Source: Nitzschia sp. pyKryTriq1 (lineage: Eukaryota; Bacillariophyta; Bacillariophyceae; Bacillariales; Bacillariaceae). Taken from it: a DNA stretch of 64,000 nt. The stretch lies in NCBI GenBank assembly GCA_956465555.1, contig OY101120.1, positions 2,598,001-2,662,000 on the forward strand, given 5' to 3'. Shown here in pieces: positions 50,826 to 60,156 of this stretch (its first letter is position 1; every line of letters begins with the position of its first letter). The translations under genes and the position numbers were made by a program. The notes below the pieces were generated by a model that was not told the DNA's origin, made no database searches, and worked only from the letters and a program-made list of their open reading frames with translations.

Positions 50826-51452
50826 TCAGAGCATCATCCACACAGCAACCAAAGCCTGCAATGACGCACCCAACAGAATGAAAGAGGTGCTTAGGACCGT
50901 GCTCCCATCAGCGGGTTCGGACGCAGAAGCAGTTGGTCCTTCGGTCGTCGATCCCTCAGTACCAGCGGCACTGGGGGCGGCACTGCTGCCAGCGGTCGGG
51001 GGGCTGGTGGTGACAGCAGAAGCAGTGGGAGAGCTTGTGGCAGCCATGCCATCTCCTGCGGTGGGAGCCATGGAAGAATCGCCGGGAGGGCTGCTGGATA
51101 CGGGGGCACCACTGGAAGATCCATCCATGGGAGCCATGGTAGGGACGATACTACCACCAATTTCACCACCACCCGCCGGTTGGCATCCGCAGGTTTGGAA
51201 TACAAAAGGAATCAACAACGCACAGTTTGCTTCAGCAATCATGCCCTGTTGATTGGCATCCAAAAGATCTTGACAAGTCCGATCCGGCTGGGTAGGGACG
51301 GATACGACATTGTCGGGGAGGGTCACTTCGAATCCTTCTCCGCAAATGTAGCAAAAGAACATTTCCCCCTGGCCACTCACAAGTTGAGCGGAATGGAGGG
51401 AGATCACCCCCAGAATCAACAAAAGAGCTTTAAAGGATTGCATCGTGTCCAA
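50826..51452 (-). CDS. Secreted six-Cys protein with predicted GPI-type tail
   Basis: 208 residues, intronless. A signal peptide (about 1-27, hydrophobic ALLLILGVISLHSAQLVSG) is followed by a compact domain with six cysteines: Cys34, Cys37, Cys60, Cys77, Cys88 and Cys90 (CYICGEG, then VTLPDNVVSVPTQ, then CALL and TCGC). I recall this C-x2-CG-x-G ... C ... C ... CGC layout from many uncharacterised diatom secreted proteins. Residues 91-185 are Ser/Thr/Pro-rich and likely O-glycosylated. A hydrophobic tail (about 186-208) with a small-residue stretch before it suggests a GPI anchor. A cell-wall or surface role is inferred. TGACGTCA-like words lie about 0.5 kb upstream. Confidence 0.75.
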   Translation of the reverse strand: MDTMQSFKALLLILGVISLHSAQLVSGQGEMFFCYICGEGFEVTLPDNVVSVPTQPDRTCQDLLDANQQGMIAEANCALLIPFVFQTCGCQPAGGGEIGGSIVPTMAPMDGSSSGAPVSSSPPGDSSMAPTAGDGMAATSSPTASAVTTSPPTAGSSAAPSAAGTEGSTTEGPTASASEPADGSTVLSTSFILLGASLQALVAVWMML

Positions 51453-51934
51453 ATTGTTCTATTATCCTTTGCGAACTGCAATGCGGGTATTTTTTTTTTG
51501 GGAAGGTATGTGAACGTCTCTTGATGGGCTTCTCCGCGGGATACTCCCATTATTAGACTAATATACTCGCGAGATGCCGATGATCATCGATCCAAATCGC
51601 AGGACGAATAAAGGCGAAGCAAAAAGATCGCAAAATCTTTCTTTGTTTCAGCGCGCGAGATAGAACGCGGAGTGGCATGCGAAACGTTTAGTAGTTTGTA
51701 GACCAAAGTACACGTGAGGACTCGTCATTGTGGTTTTGATTTCGTACAAACGTACCAGGTACAAGTGCGTGCGTGTACGTACCATGTAGACTATCCTACA
51801 CGTACTGGTACGGTGGTAGACCCCGCCCGCGCGTCCCAACAGCACAGGGGTGTGCGGTACTTGTACGCAAACAGACGTACATACAACATACCAGGTCTCT
51901 ATAACCGTCGAGGGTGTGTACCTGGTACAAGTAC

Positions 51935-51977
51935 GACGTCAGAATGAGGCCCATGTTTGGCATGGCGTCAGACGTCA
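51935..51977. promoter_or_regulatory. Cluster of CRE-like GACGTCA words
   Basis: GACGTCA at 51935-51941 and 51971-51977 with GCGTCA directly before the second (51965-51970). They lie about 480-525 bp upstream of the secreted six-Cys gene. In diatoms, TGACGT/ACGTCA elements bound by bZIP factors mediate CO2/cAMP responses. Function here is inferred only. Confidence 0.4.
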
Positions 51978-52090
51978 GACACGGACGGACGAAGTGCTGA
52001 CGGTTGGACCTATACGACTACAAAGCTAATAGCTGGGCGGGAACCAAGCTGAACAATCAATCAATCCCCATCATCGATCTACTACTACTA

Positions 52091-52143
52091 GTCAAGGTGG
52101 TAACTAAATTAGACAGTGCACTTTTCGCTGCTTTACGATATAC
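52091..52143. repeat. Dispersed 54-bp repeat, copy C
   Basis: Near-identical to 33595-33648: begins GTCAAGGTGGTAACTAAATT and ends TTACGATATAC. Both copies lie in intergenic CTACTAG-rich sequence and are in the same orientation. Confidence 0.85.
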
Positions 52144-52583
52144 TACTACTACTAGTACTATTACAGTAGTAGTAGTAGTAGATTAGATCCATGTCATCGC
52201 AGTCAAGAAGGGAGCAGTGCTTGGATCGCTTTTGCTCGGCAGTGCTGTACTACTAGCTCTCGCCTCCTTTACGCAAAGAAGAAGAGAGCAAAAGGGGGGC
52301 GAGTAAGAAGAATAGTACTATCTCGTTAATGTGCTCGTACTACTCTACTAGTAGGAGGAGGAAGAGCTGTGTACTCTCTAGTAGAGTACTAGAGTCGGGA
52401 GAGTTCCAACACTTTTTCGCTGCCTTACGATTTACTCATAGTATAACTGCTGGTACAGAGATGGAAATTCATACGCAAAAAAAATTGAATAGCATTTATA
52501 CTACGAACGGTAATTTACAAAAGAACAAACAAATAAAAAACAAGAAGAAGGGGCGTTTGTGATCTCACCCGGCCCGATGATGA

Positions 52584-55500
52584 TTAGCTCAAAAACTTGA
52601 TGACATTGGCGGGGGCCTTGTGTTTCTTCGCGATATCGAGAGCAGTTTCACCGCGGTGCGTCTCTTCGTCGGCAATCTCGGGAGCGGCTCGGATAAGCAT
52701 TTGAACAGTCGATAGCGGAGCACCAAATTGGCACGCGATATGAAGAGGCGTTCGTCCCATCTCATCGACGGAAGTCACCGAGTTGGGCTCTGCGTCGATC
52801 AACGTCTTGACGACAGAACGGGGAGCTGCGCCAGAGCTAGCCAAATGGAGGGGTGTCATATTCAACTTGGTGCGGGACATGCAAATTGAGCGATTGGCTC
52901 GGATCAAGGCACTGACTACGCCGGTGCTGGCACCGTTTTCGGCAGCGACGTGCAAAGGAGTGCAGCCCTTGTCGTCCTTCATCAACAAAGTTTGTGGAGC
53001 ATTTTTGATCAAGAGAGAAATGGTTGCCATGGAGGCCTTGAAGATACACGCCAAATGCAGCGGGGTACGTTGCAATTTGTTGACTTTTGTCATCATAGCA
53101 GGCTTGCGTTCAATAAGAAACTTGACAACTTCTGGATTGGCCTTGTAGGCGCAGGCATAATGAAGAGGTGTCCCGATCCATGGGTCGCATTGGTCTGCGG
53201 CATAGATGAAAGCATCGTAGGCCACTTTGATAGTGTCAACGGATGCGTTCAGAGAACACAGCATGCTCAAAGGAAACAAACGCTCATTGAAATGGTTGTA
53301 AAAGTATTGCACCCGACACGTTTCAGGGTTTTCTTGAATGTAATCATGAACGTATTCATCTTTCAATTTCTTGGTCTCGTCCCATGGATCAATATTGACC
53401 TTTTTGTGGAGTTTGGTAGCCAGGCGCTTGAGTTCAGCATCTTCGATGAATTCAAAGTGCTGAGACATGTCGGGGTAGTCAACCTCCGGGGGTCCTTCCG
53501 CATCATCCATCATCAGGTCCATTTCTTCGGGGAGCTGGATCGGTTCTTTATGTTGAAGCTCTTCGGGTAAATCAAACATTTTATTGGAAGCCTGGGTCTT
53601 TTCTTTCTGTTTCGGTTCTTCTGGGCCATCTTCCTCCGCAGCTTCCCCGCCTTGACTACCTTCCTCGTCATCATCGGTGAAAGAACTTTCAGAGGAAGAA
53701 CCAGAATACGAGCTATCATCATCCCCAGAAGACTCGCCGCTGTTTTCTCCCGCGGAAAGGACTTCATCGTCGTGGCTATTGGAAGGTGACGTCAACGGAG
53801 ATGGCAACTTGAGTCGATTTCCTGCAGACATTTTGGATGTTGATTTAGCGGCAGCGGCAGCAGCAGCAGCAGGAGGAGGAGCACTTGCATTCTGCATCAT
53901 CATGCCGCCAAATCTGGATTGAAACATCATTTGTGCTTGCTGGACCGGGTCGATAATAGCCATTTCGGTTTGTTGCGGTGGTCTTGGGGGCTTTTGCATA
54001 GACGACGATGTCTGAGCGGGACGTGTCTCTTCCTTCTTCGTGGTTTCTTCAACTACTACTGTCTTGATGGGTTCCTCGGCCTCCTCTTCCGATTCTTCCG
54101 AACCCTCCGACGACTCGTCGTCCTCCGAACCCTCCTCTGATCCAGAATATTCGTCAAGTTGGATGGATTCCTGGGGTGTTTCTTGCTCGATGTTGGCAGC
54201 AGCAACCGATGCCGCCGTCATGGAGTTGATTGCCTTTTGCATTTGGTGGCTACTACTATTAGTAGTGGGCTGTGACACCATCATCATGGGCATTGGACTG
54301 TCCATTGTGGGTGCCATGCTGTCTTCCAGATCCTCTTGAGGTGATACGGACGAGTGCGATTTATTGTTAAAATCATGGTGCGAAGTCGCCGCTCGCAGCG
54401 CCAAGACGATATTTGGCTCGTCCGACTCGTCGGCGATAGTATTATTTGAAATGATCGGTGGAGACTCTGCCTGTCTAGGGTCTTCCATCACTTCGTCTTC
54501 CTCATCGCTCTCCTCGTCTTCTTCACTGGAGGAAGCAACACTATCGTCTTCGTCCTCGTCCTCGTCCTCGTAATCAGAATATTCTTCTTGGCCTTGATTC
54601 TCCCCATCCTCTCCATGAGCTGGTTGTTCGGTCACATTTGTGTCCGAAGTCGATTCCGGCTCGGTGGGTGATTCTGGTATAACATATCCTTCTTGATGAT
54701 GATGATGGTTGTTATTATTGTCCTTCTTGTTCTCGTTGATCTTGTCGTTGTTCTTATTCTTGTTACTGCCCGCATCGGCGGCATGATCGGAGACGATACT
54801 CGCACTATCCATAAAGAAATCCGGCGAAGATTGTGTGTTCCAGTTGCTCAGATTTCCACTAGTGTTGTCGTCATCGAAGTGGTGGTGGTCGTGTGCCGAC
54901 TGGGTGGTCCAGGTCCCAGGTGTAGTGTCCCGAGGCCGAGACTCATTATTATTCTGCTGTTGTTGACGGAGAGGTTGTTCCTCTTCTTCCTCCTCCTCCT
55001 CTGCTTCCTCTGCTTCTTCTTCTTCACTGGAGGATGCTTCCGACGCCGAGCAGGACACATCCGAGTCCTCCTCGGGGGGCGGCAGATTGGTCGTTCCGAC
55101 ATCCAATCGTGCCATCCAAAATCCAATTTCTTGTTGCACGTCCTCCGATCTCAGAGAGGATGTGGCACCGTCCTCGTTGTCATCATCACTCTCGTATTCT
55201 TCTTCTTCTTCTTCTTCTTCATGCTCATCTTGAATGGTAGACAGCAGAACCGGGGCCGCCGCCCCCGCCGTCTTGGTGGTACTAGTAGTAGTACTAGTAG
55301 TAGCCTTGCCTGCTTTTCCAAGGGATAGTTTACTCAGCCACAAAGCAATTTCACCAGCCTCTTTGCCTGGGGCGATGGTCGAAGCCGCCAATGTGGAGTA
55401 ATCCGTATAGACTGTAGACTGGTCTTCACCATCGTCTTCACCATCATCATCATCATCATCATCATATGCCGTTTGTTCTTCATCAACACCAACACCAACA

Positions 55501-56021
55501 TCATCATCAACATCAACATCAACATCAACATCACTATTATCAGCATCATGGTACAAGGCTCTTCCTGGTTGTTCGATGTTGATATTGGGGGCTTCTTGCG
55601 GATGTGCCGTGACTTGCTGCTGTTCCTCCTCCTCCTCCTCATCCATCGGGTGATCAGGATCACTATGATTACTCTCGGACGCTTCGGAAGAATCGTACGA
55701 GCCATCATCACTGCTGCCGCTGCCGCTACTGCTGCTATACTCGTCCGAGACATCCTCCGATGTCGTAACGGTGTCAGCAATGGAACCCTTCTGCATTACC
55801 ATTCTTGTTGTTGTTGTTGTTGTTCTACTGATGCTGCTGCTGTTGTTATTGTTGTTGTTAGTATTGTTCTTTCCCCCTCCTCGTTGCCTGGCGATCAAAT
55901 TCATTGTCATCATCAAGCTTTGATGTTCTTCGGTACTAGTACTACTACTCGCGGCATCACTAGTAGTATTACTAGTACTTCTTTTACTACTTCTACTGTG
56001 AGATTTCAGCGGATAAGACAT
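52584..56021 (-). CDS. Acidic protein with C-terminal ankyrin repeats
   Basis: Intronless, 1,145 residues. Residues 1-840 are disordered and very acidic, full of Asp, Glu, Ser and Asn runs from GAT, GAA and TCA repeats. A folded region starts near 860 (EEMDLMMDDAEGPPEVDYPD). From about 945 there are six or seven ankyrin units: GTPLHYACAYKANPEVVKFL, RTPLHLACIFKASMATISLL, CTPLHVAAENGASTGVVSAL, MTPLHLASSGAAPRSVVKTL, RTPLHIACQFGAPLSTVQML, and a last half unit ending DIAKKHKAPANVIKFLS. Each has the TPLHxA core. Ankyrin units bind other proteins; the partner is unknown. The protein belongs to the large ankyrin repertoire common in diatom genomes. The start is the first ATG of the frame (MSYPLKSHSRSSKRS). 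Confidence 0.85.
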   Translation of the reverse strand: MSYPLKSHSRSSKRSTSNTTSDAASSSTSTEEHQSLMMTMNLIARQRGGGKNNTNNNNNNSSSISRTTTTTTRMVMQKGSIADTVTTSEDVSDEYSSSSGSGSSDDGSYDSSEASESNHSDPDHPMDEEEEEEQQQVTAHPQEAPNINIEQPGRALYHDADNSDVDVDVDVDDDVGVGVDEEQTAYDDDDDDDGEDDGEDQSTVYTDYSTLAASTIAPGKEAGEIALWLSKLSLGKAGKATTSTTTSTTKTAGAAAPVLLSTIQDEHEEEEEEEEYESDDDNEDGATSSLRSEDVQQEIGFWMARLDVGTTNLPPPEEDSDVSCSASEASSSEEEEAEEAEEEEEEEEQPLRQQQQNNNESRPRDTTPGTWTTQSAHDHHHFDDDNTSGNLSNWNTQSSPDFFMDSASIVSDHAADAGSNKNKNNDKINENKKDNNNNHHHHQEGYVIPESPTEPESTSDTNVTEQPAHGEDGENQGQEEYSDYEDEDEDEDDSVASSSEEDEESDEEDEVMEDPRQAESPPIISNNTIADESDEPNIVLALRAATSHHDFNNKSHSSVSPQEDLEDSMAPTMDSPMPMMMVSQPTTNSSSHQMQKAINSMTAASVAAANIEQETPQESIQLDEYSGSEEGSEDDESSEGSEESEEEAEEPIKTVVVEETTKKEETRPAQTSSSMQKPPRPPQQTEMAIIDPVQQAQMMFQSRFGGMMMQNASAPPPAAAAAAAAKSTSKMSAGNRLKLPSPLTSPSNSHDDEVLSAGENSGESSGDDDSSYSGSSSESSFTDDDEEGSQGGEAAEEDGPEEPKQKEKTQASNKMFDLPEELQHKEPIQLPEEMDLMMDDAEGPPEVDYPDMSQHFEFIEDAELKRLATKLHKKVNIDPWDETKKLKDEYVHDYIQENPETCRVQYFYNHFNERLFPLSMLCSLNASVDTIKVAYDAFIYAADQCDPWIGTPLHYACAYKANPEVVKFLIERKPAMMTKVNKLQRTPLHLACIFKASMATISLLIKNAPQTLLMKDDKGCTPLHVAAENGASTGVVSALIRANRSICMSRTKLNMTPLHLASSGAAPRSVVKTLIDAEPNSVTSVDEMGRTPLHIACQFGAPLSTVQMLIRAAPEIADEETHRGETALDIAKKHKAPANVIKFLS

Positions 56022-57435
56022 GTTCTTCAGTGCTGCTTCTCTCGGACAGTTGTTGTTGTTGTGTGGTGTGGTGTGGGTGACACCAAGAGGTGCTTTCGAT
56101 CGTTGTTGTTGTTGATGATGATGCGATGATGCTTCTTCATAAGGCGCGGTATGCGAAAGGAGCGGCGGAGGGAGAGATGCGTTCGTTTTTGATGCGTTGT
56201 TTTTCTTCTACTGCGAGGAGGCGACGTGCGTGGAATGTGACAGATGGAAAGGGCAATAATTATCTGGCCCAAGAAAGCTGTCATGACATAAATCGATTAG
56301 TGTGACGGAGATGATAAAGACTCCACGTCAGAGAAAAGGACATTCCCAGGGTCATTCTTAATTAAAAAAGTTGACAACATTTTGACATCATTATTGTACA
56401 GTAGCAGGGACCTCTCTACCGGTACCGGTACGGTATGTCTTGCAGTGTCCTGTCGACGTCATCGGTCTGTCCTTCCGTCCTTCCGACGTCAGCCCGACAC
56501 TGCGTGACGTTATACGTGTAGCGTTCCAACTAGTCGTGACAGCGCTGTCAAGACTAATGCATTTCATCTAGAAGCGATCCTTACTTCACAGGACATCCAA
56601 GATCGCCATCACCACTTCACAACTACTTGGCCAACTAGACTTTCGCAGATACCCACCCTTGAGTCGTGAGTCCGACCCCCAGTCGACTCACGAACGGGGA
56701 AACGGGATCCTAGCTCTAGTAAATACCACCAGCAGTTACTCCCAACCACCGAATTACTCTTTAGTACGAGAAGTGCAGGCGACTGACCGAAGGGGCGGAG
56801 CAAAGCGAGCCCCGCACGCATTTACGTGTTGACCAAAAATCGGCAGAGGGTCCACGCGTATTTACGTGTTGATGCGCCTGCCGGCTCTGGACGATCATGG
56901 CGCCGCTCCCCGCCGGCGCCCTACACCCAGAACCCCACACGCGCCTACCCTACCGGGGTACCGCGGTACGCAGTACATACCCCGTACGTACGTACGTCGA
57001 AGCAAGGCGGTCTGCCCCCCCCCCTGCATGTGGCGTGATAATACGTACTATGGACTGGTGGTGCTGTACAGTACAGTAGTCTTTACTACAGTAGTATAGA
57101 GTTTCGCCACCAATACAATAAGATAAGGCTCTCTGTCATCTCCCGCATCAAAATTGATTTTTAAAAAAATTGAATAGTGTAAGTAGATAAATAAAGTCAT
57201 CGGAGTTGCATCTCCCCTGCGGTCGATATGCCACAAACTCATTGTAGATGATACCGTGATGTATGTCTCCTGACATGTTGTTGTTGTTGATTTTGTTGTA
57301 TTCGTCCCATTCCACCACCACAAGTCGAGGACAAGTAGGACGTCATCGCGACACAATGCTTTTAGTAGCGGCGCGCCGCCGTATCATTTCTTTCCCGCAC
57401 GAGGTCGATGGTGGTGATGATGCTTCAAAGTTCCA
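56022..57435. other. Intergenic region, 1.4 kb
   Basis: Between the ankyrin gene (upstream side) and the 3' end of the GAF gene. It holds a cluster of TGACGT words (56455-56510), a 13-base C run near 57016-57028, and GTAC/TACCGGTAC words. No gene seen. Confidence 0.5.
56455..56510. promoter_or_regulatory. Cluster of three CRE-like TGACGT words
   Basis: GACGTCA at 56455-56461 and 56485-56491 and TGACGT at 56505-56510, about 430-490 bp upstream of the ankyrin gene start. The first two are 30 bp apart. They resemble the CO2/cAMP-responsive elements known from diatom carbonic anhydrase promoters. No binding data are implied. Confidence 0.4.
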
Positions 57436-60156
57436 TCAGTTCCCCCTTTTCTTCTTCGAATCTAGCGGAGGCAAGAGCGCCGCGAGTTCATAGGAGCGAT
57501 GCTGCTTGTTGCCGCCCTGTATTGCTTCCAGCTTGCCCACGGAAGATCCAGGGGAACATAGAGCAGCGCCATGATCACAACTAGTTGAAAGATAAAACGA
57601 TGAAGAAGTTGCCGCAGTGTTATGGCGGGAGGAGGAGGAGGAGGATGCCGAGGATGACAAGGATTGGAGGTCAAAGGGCTGTTCCTGATGGTTCTTGTTC
57701 GTCTCGTCCTCATCCCGCGAAGACCAGAGATAACGCCATTCATTCACGAGCAGAGCGGCCAGTTCCGGTTTTGTCATCAACCGACCAACATCTCCTTTTG
57801 TTTTACTGCTCCCGCTAGTGGACGATGGCGGTGGCGATGGCGATGACGATCTCCTCCTCCTCATGGAGGCTGAGTAGCATTGATAGCTGCTCTTCAAAAT
57901 TCCAAGTGCCTCATTCTCGGAAAACGATCGTCGGTTCGATGGTTTCAACAGCATGAGTCGCATTGCCATGAATTGACGAAAGAGAAGCGCATGTTCATCG
58001 TTTTCGGCGCCACGATTGTCACGGCTTTGAATTTCCGTGAGCTGATCGCCAAGCAACGAAATGATTTCAAGCTGGATCCTCTCGTCGCCATCGCCTTTTT
58101 CTTCTTCTTCTTCCTCTTGACGCCCAACAGTGGTGCCGGTAGTAGAAGTTCTGCTACTTGCTGTCAGTGCTGGTTCTTGACGACGTTTGTTGTTGGCTGC
58201 CATTGTTCTTTGTTCCTCTTCCTGTTCGTTTTGTGGAACACGGAGGGGGATCTCCTCGTCGTCCTGCGCTCCAACTTCCACAACAAGTTTCCACTTGGGC
58301 TGCGGGACCAAACGTGTCAGCTCTTTCTCGAGAGGCTTGACAGTGGAGTCATCTTGAGGCACTTCATGGCAACTGTATAGAACCACAACGATACGACCCA
58401 CTCCAGGAGTGCAAATAGGAATGCCGACGGCTGTCTGAACGCCGTATTCTTCGGCTCCTCCCGCCCGAAGGAAAAAGTCGGGATCGAGATTGTTCAGACC
58501 AAACTCCCAGGAGAGTTGAGCGGAAGAGTAGACGCGCCCTACTAGTCCCTTGGATGGTAGGAACGAGAATGCCTTGGAGTAGTTTCCAAAATTGTCAAAG
58601 GCTGACCACAAGTTGCTTCCTTGATCTCTTCGGGTACTGTGCCCCGCATGGACCAAATGAATCGTTGGCTCTTGATCCTGATTGTCCTTCGTATCCGATT
58701 GTGTTGTGCCGTTGTTGTTGTTGCTGTTGTTGTCAACGATCGAAGGCACCCAACAGTCGGCGTGCTGAAAAGGAAGATCGAATTTTTCCAAATAGGCAAC
58801 AATGGCGTCCAAGAAGGAGAGTGGGCTGGTACCACCACAACCAGCAGCAGCAGCAGCCGCAGTTCCAGCACTTTGGATTGCGCTGGAATTCGTTGGTGGT
58901 GTGGCAGGCTCATCTTGAGTGATGTTCATCAACTGAACAAAGGAAGCATCGAGTTGATCATCATCCTCGATCATGTGGTTTTCGCTCTTTCTCGATGGCG
59001 GATAAGATGACTCTTCCGAGACAGCACCAATCGTGTACTGGTTCGAGAAGGAGGATTCGAGGGTGGCGGGGTTCCCTGAATAGCGATCGTCAGCAGCTGC
59101 AGCTGCAGCAGCAGCACGGCTGATACCACCACAATCAAGCCCCATTTTGCGACGTCGGACGCTACGCATGAGTTCTTCAGCGTTGGACGCCAATCGATCA
59201 TACTCTTCAAGACTCTCGAGGAATGGTGAGGCATCCAAGACGGGAAATCCTGCCTGGATACACATTTCGGAAAAGTATGTCCTCCATTGCTTTTCCAGAT
59301 TGAATCGATACTCCAGGCGATCATACTCGCACGGCATGGCCAGAAGAAACCGGTCTTGGAGTTCAATCAACAAAGAGCGTTGCACGATGGTAGTATTGCT
59401 GTGCGGTTCCTGAGCAGGATCAGCAGGTAGTAGTTCCAGATTTACCATGCTGGAGGCGTCTTCATGACTCTTTGCGATTTCAGGCTTGTGGAAGTCGTCG
59501 GATGATGTAGGCCATTGTTGCTGCTGTTCATGAACTTGTTGAGGTGGTTGTTGGAGAAGTTGAAAAGATCGCGAACTCAGCTTGGCCTTCTTCATCTTTT
59601 TAGTCAGTCTCGTTGGTTTACACAAGAGTGCGTCACTCAAAAAGGGCAGCAGCTTGGTATCTTGCGGCAAGGGCAGGCGTCCCTCATCAAAGGCTTGCAC
59701 GAGAGCATCCGAATAGGCAGTCTCTTCACTCGTCCATCGGCCCGTACGATGACATTCACTGCTTTCAGGTGTATTTGAAAAGTACGATGGCTTCCCTTGC
59801 GAGTAGACGGCATGGGCCGCTTCGATTTCGAAATCACTTTCTCGAGAGAATTCGTCCCGATTTCGTTTCTTGCCAGTAAAAGTATTAGTGGCGTCTTCAT
59901 CTGCTGCTGCTGCTGCTGTTTCTTCTCCGATATTAGTCCTTTGATGGGACGAGGAGGACGCCGCTTCCAGTGCTTCTCGTTTGCGCAGGTCGATGGCTGC
60001 TTTCAGTGGACCAAAGCAAAGAGGAAGCAACCGAATCCCTTGAATTCTTCTCGAGGAACAAGGGCAGGATCCCAGTGCTTCAGGATCGCGGGCAATGCTT
60101 GCAGTCATATTGTTGTCGCTGTCCTTGTTGTTGTTGTTGTCCAAGATCAAGGGCAA
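57436..60156 (-). CDS. GAF-domain protein with N-terminal RWTxEE module
   Basis: Intronless, 906 residues, probably a nuclear or cytosolic regulator. At about 138-200, HRTGRWTSEETAYSDALVQA ... LLCKPTRLTKKMKKAKL looks like a Myb/SANT-related or trihelix-type helical block. A helix-rich region at about 255-330 includes MPCEYDRLEYRFNLEKQWR. A GAF-like domain covers about 440-635: SFLDAIVAYLEKFDLPFQHA, LPSKGLVGRVYSSAQLSWEF, FLRAGGAEEYGVQTAVGIPI and GRIVVVLYSCHE. GAF domains bind small ligands or mediate dimerisation, and a similar GAF occurs in plant NIN-like regulators; no RWP-RK block is present here. The C-terminal third is Ser- and Arg-rich. Function unknown. Confidence 0.7.
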   Translation of the reverse strand: MPLILDNNNNKDSDNNMTASIARDPEALGSCPCSSRRIQGIRLLPLCFGPLKAAIDLRKREALEAASSSSHQRTNIGEETAAAAADEDATNTFTGKKRNRDEFSRESDFEIEAAHAVYSQGKPSYFSNTPESSECHRTGRWTSEETAYSDALVQAFDEGRLPLPQDTKLLPFLSDALLCKPTRLTKKMKKAKLSSRSFQLLQQPPQQVHEQQQQWPTSSDDFHKPEIAKSHEDASSMVNLELLPADPAQEPHSNTTIVQRSLLIELQDRFLLAMPCEYDRLEYRFNLEKQWRTYFSEMCIQAGFPVLDASPFLESLEEYDRLASNAEELMRSVRRRKMGLDCGGISRAAAAAAAADDRYSGNPATLESSFSNQYTIGAVSEESSYPPSRKSENHMIEDDDQLDASFVQLMNITQDEPATPPTNSSAIQSAGTAAAAAAGCGGTSPLSFLDAIVAYLEKFDLPFQHADCWVPSIVDNNSNNNNGTTQSDTKDNQDQEPTIHLVHAGHSTRRDQGSNLWSAFDNFGNYSKAFSFLPSKGLVGRVYSSAQLSWEFGLNNLDPDFFLRAGGAEEYGVQTAVGIPICTPGVGRIVVVLYSCHEVPQDDSTVKPLEKELTRLVPQPKWKLVVEVGAQDDEEIPLRVPQNEQEEEQRTMAANNKRRQEPALTASSRTSTTGTTVGRQEEEEEEKGDGDERIQLEIISLLGDQLTEIQSRDNRGAENDEHALLFRQFMAMRLMLLKPSNRRSFSENEALGILKSSYQCYSASMRRRRSSSPSPPPSSTSGSSKTKGDVGRLMTKPELAALLVNEWRYLWSSRDEDETNKNHQEQPFDLQSLSSSASSSSSSRHNTAATSSSFYLSTSCDHGAALCSPGSSVGKLEAIQGGNKQHRSYELAALLPPLDSKKKRGN

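Larger units (their letters stand above)
51453..52583. other. Intergenic region with repeats and CRE-like sites
   Basis: About 1.1 kb. It holds three TGACGTC-like words (51935-51977), a copy of the dispersed 54-bp repeat (52091-52143), a shorter copy (52410-52435) and many GTAC and CTAG words. No gene seen. Confidence 0.55.

Noticed and set aside
54693-55328. 211-residue plus-strand frame opposite the ankyrin protein
   Set aside because: Runs of Val, Leu and Phe are the antisense of the Asp/Glu/Asn codons of the ankyrin gene.
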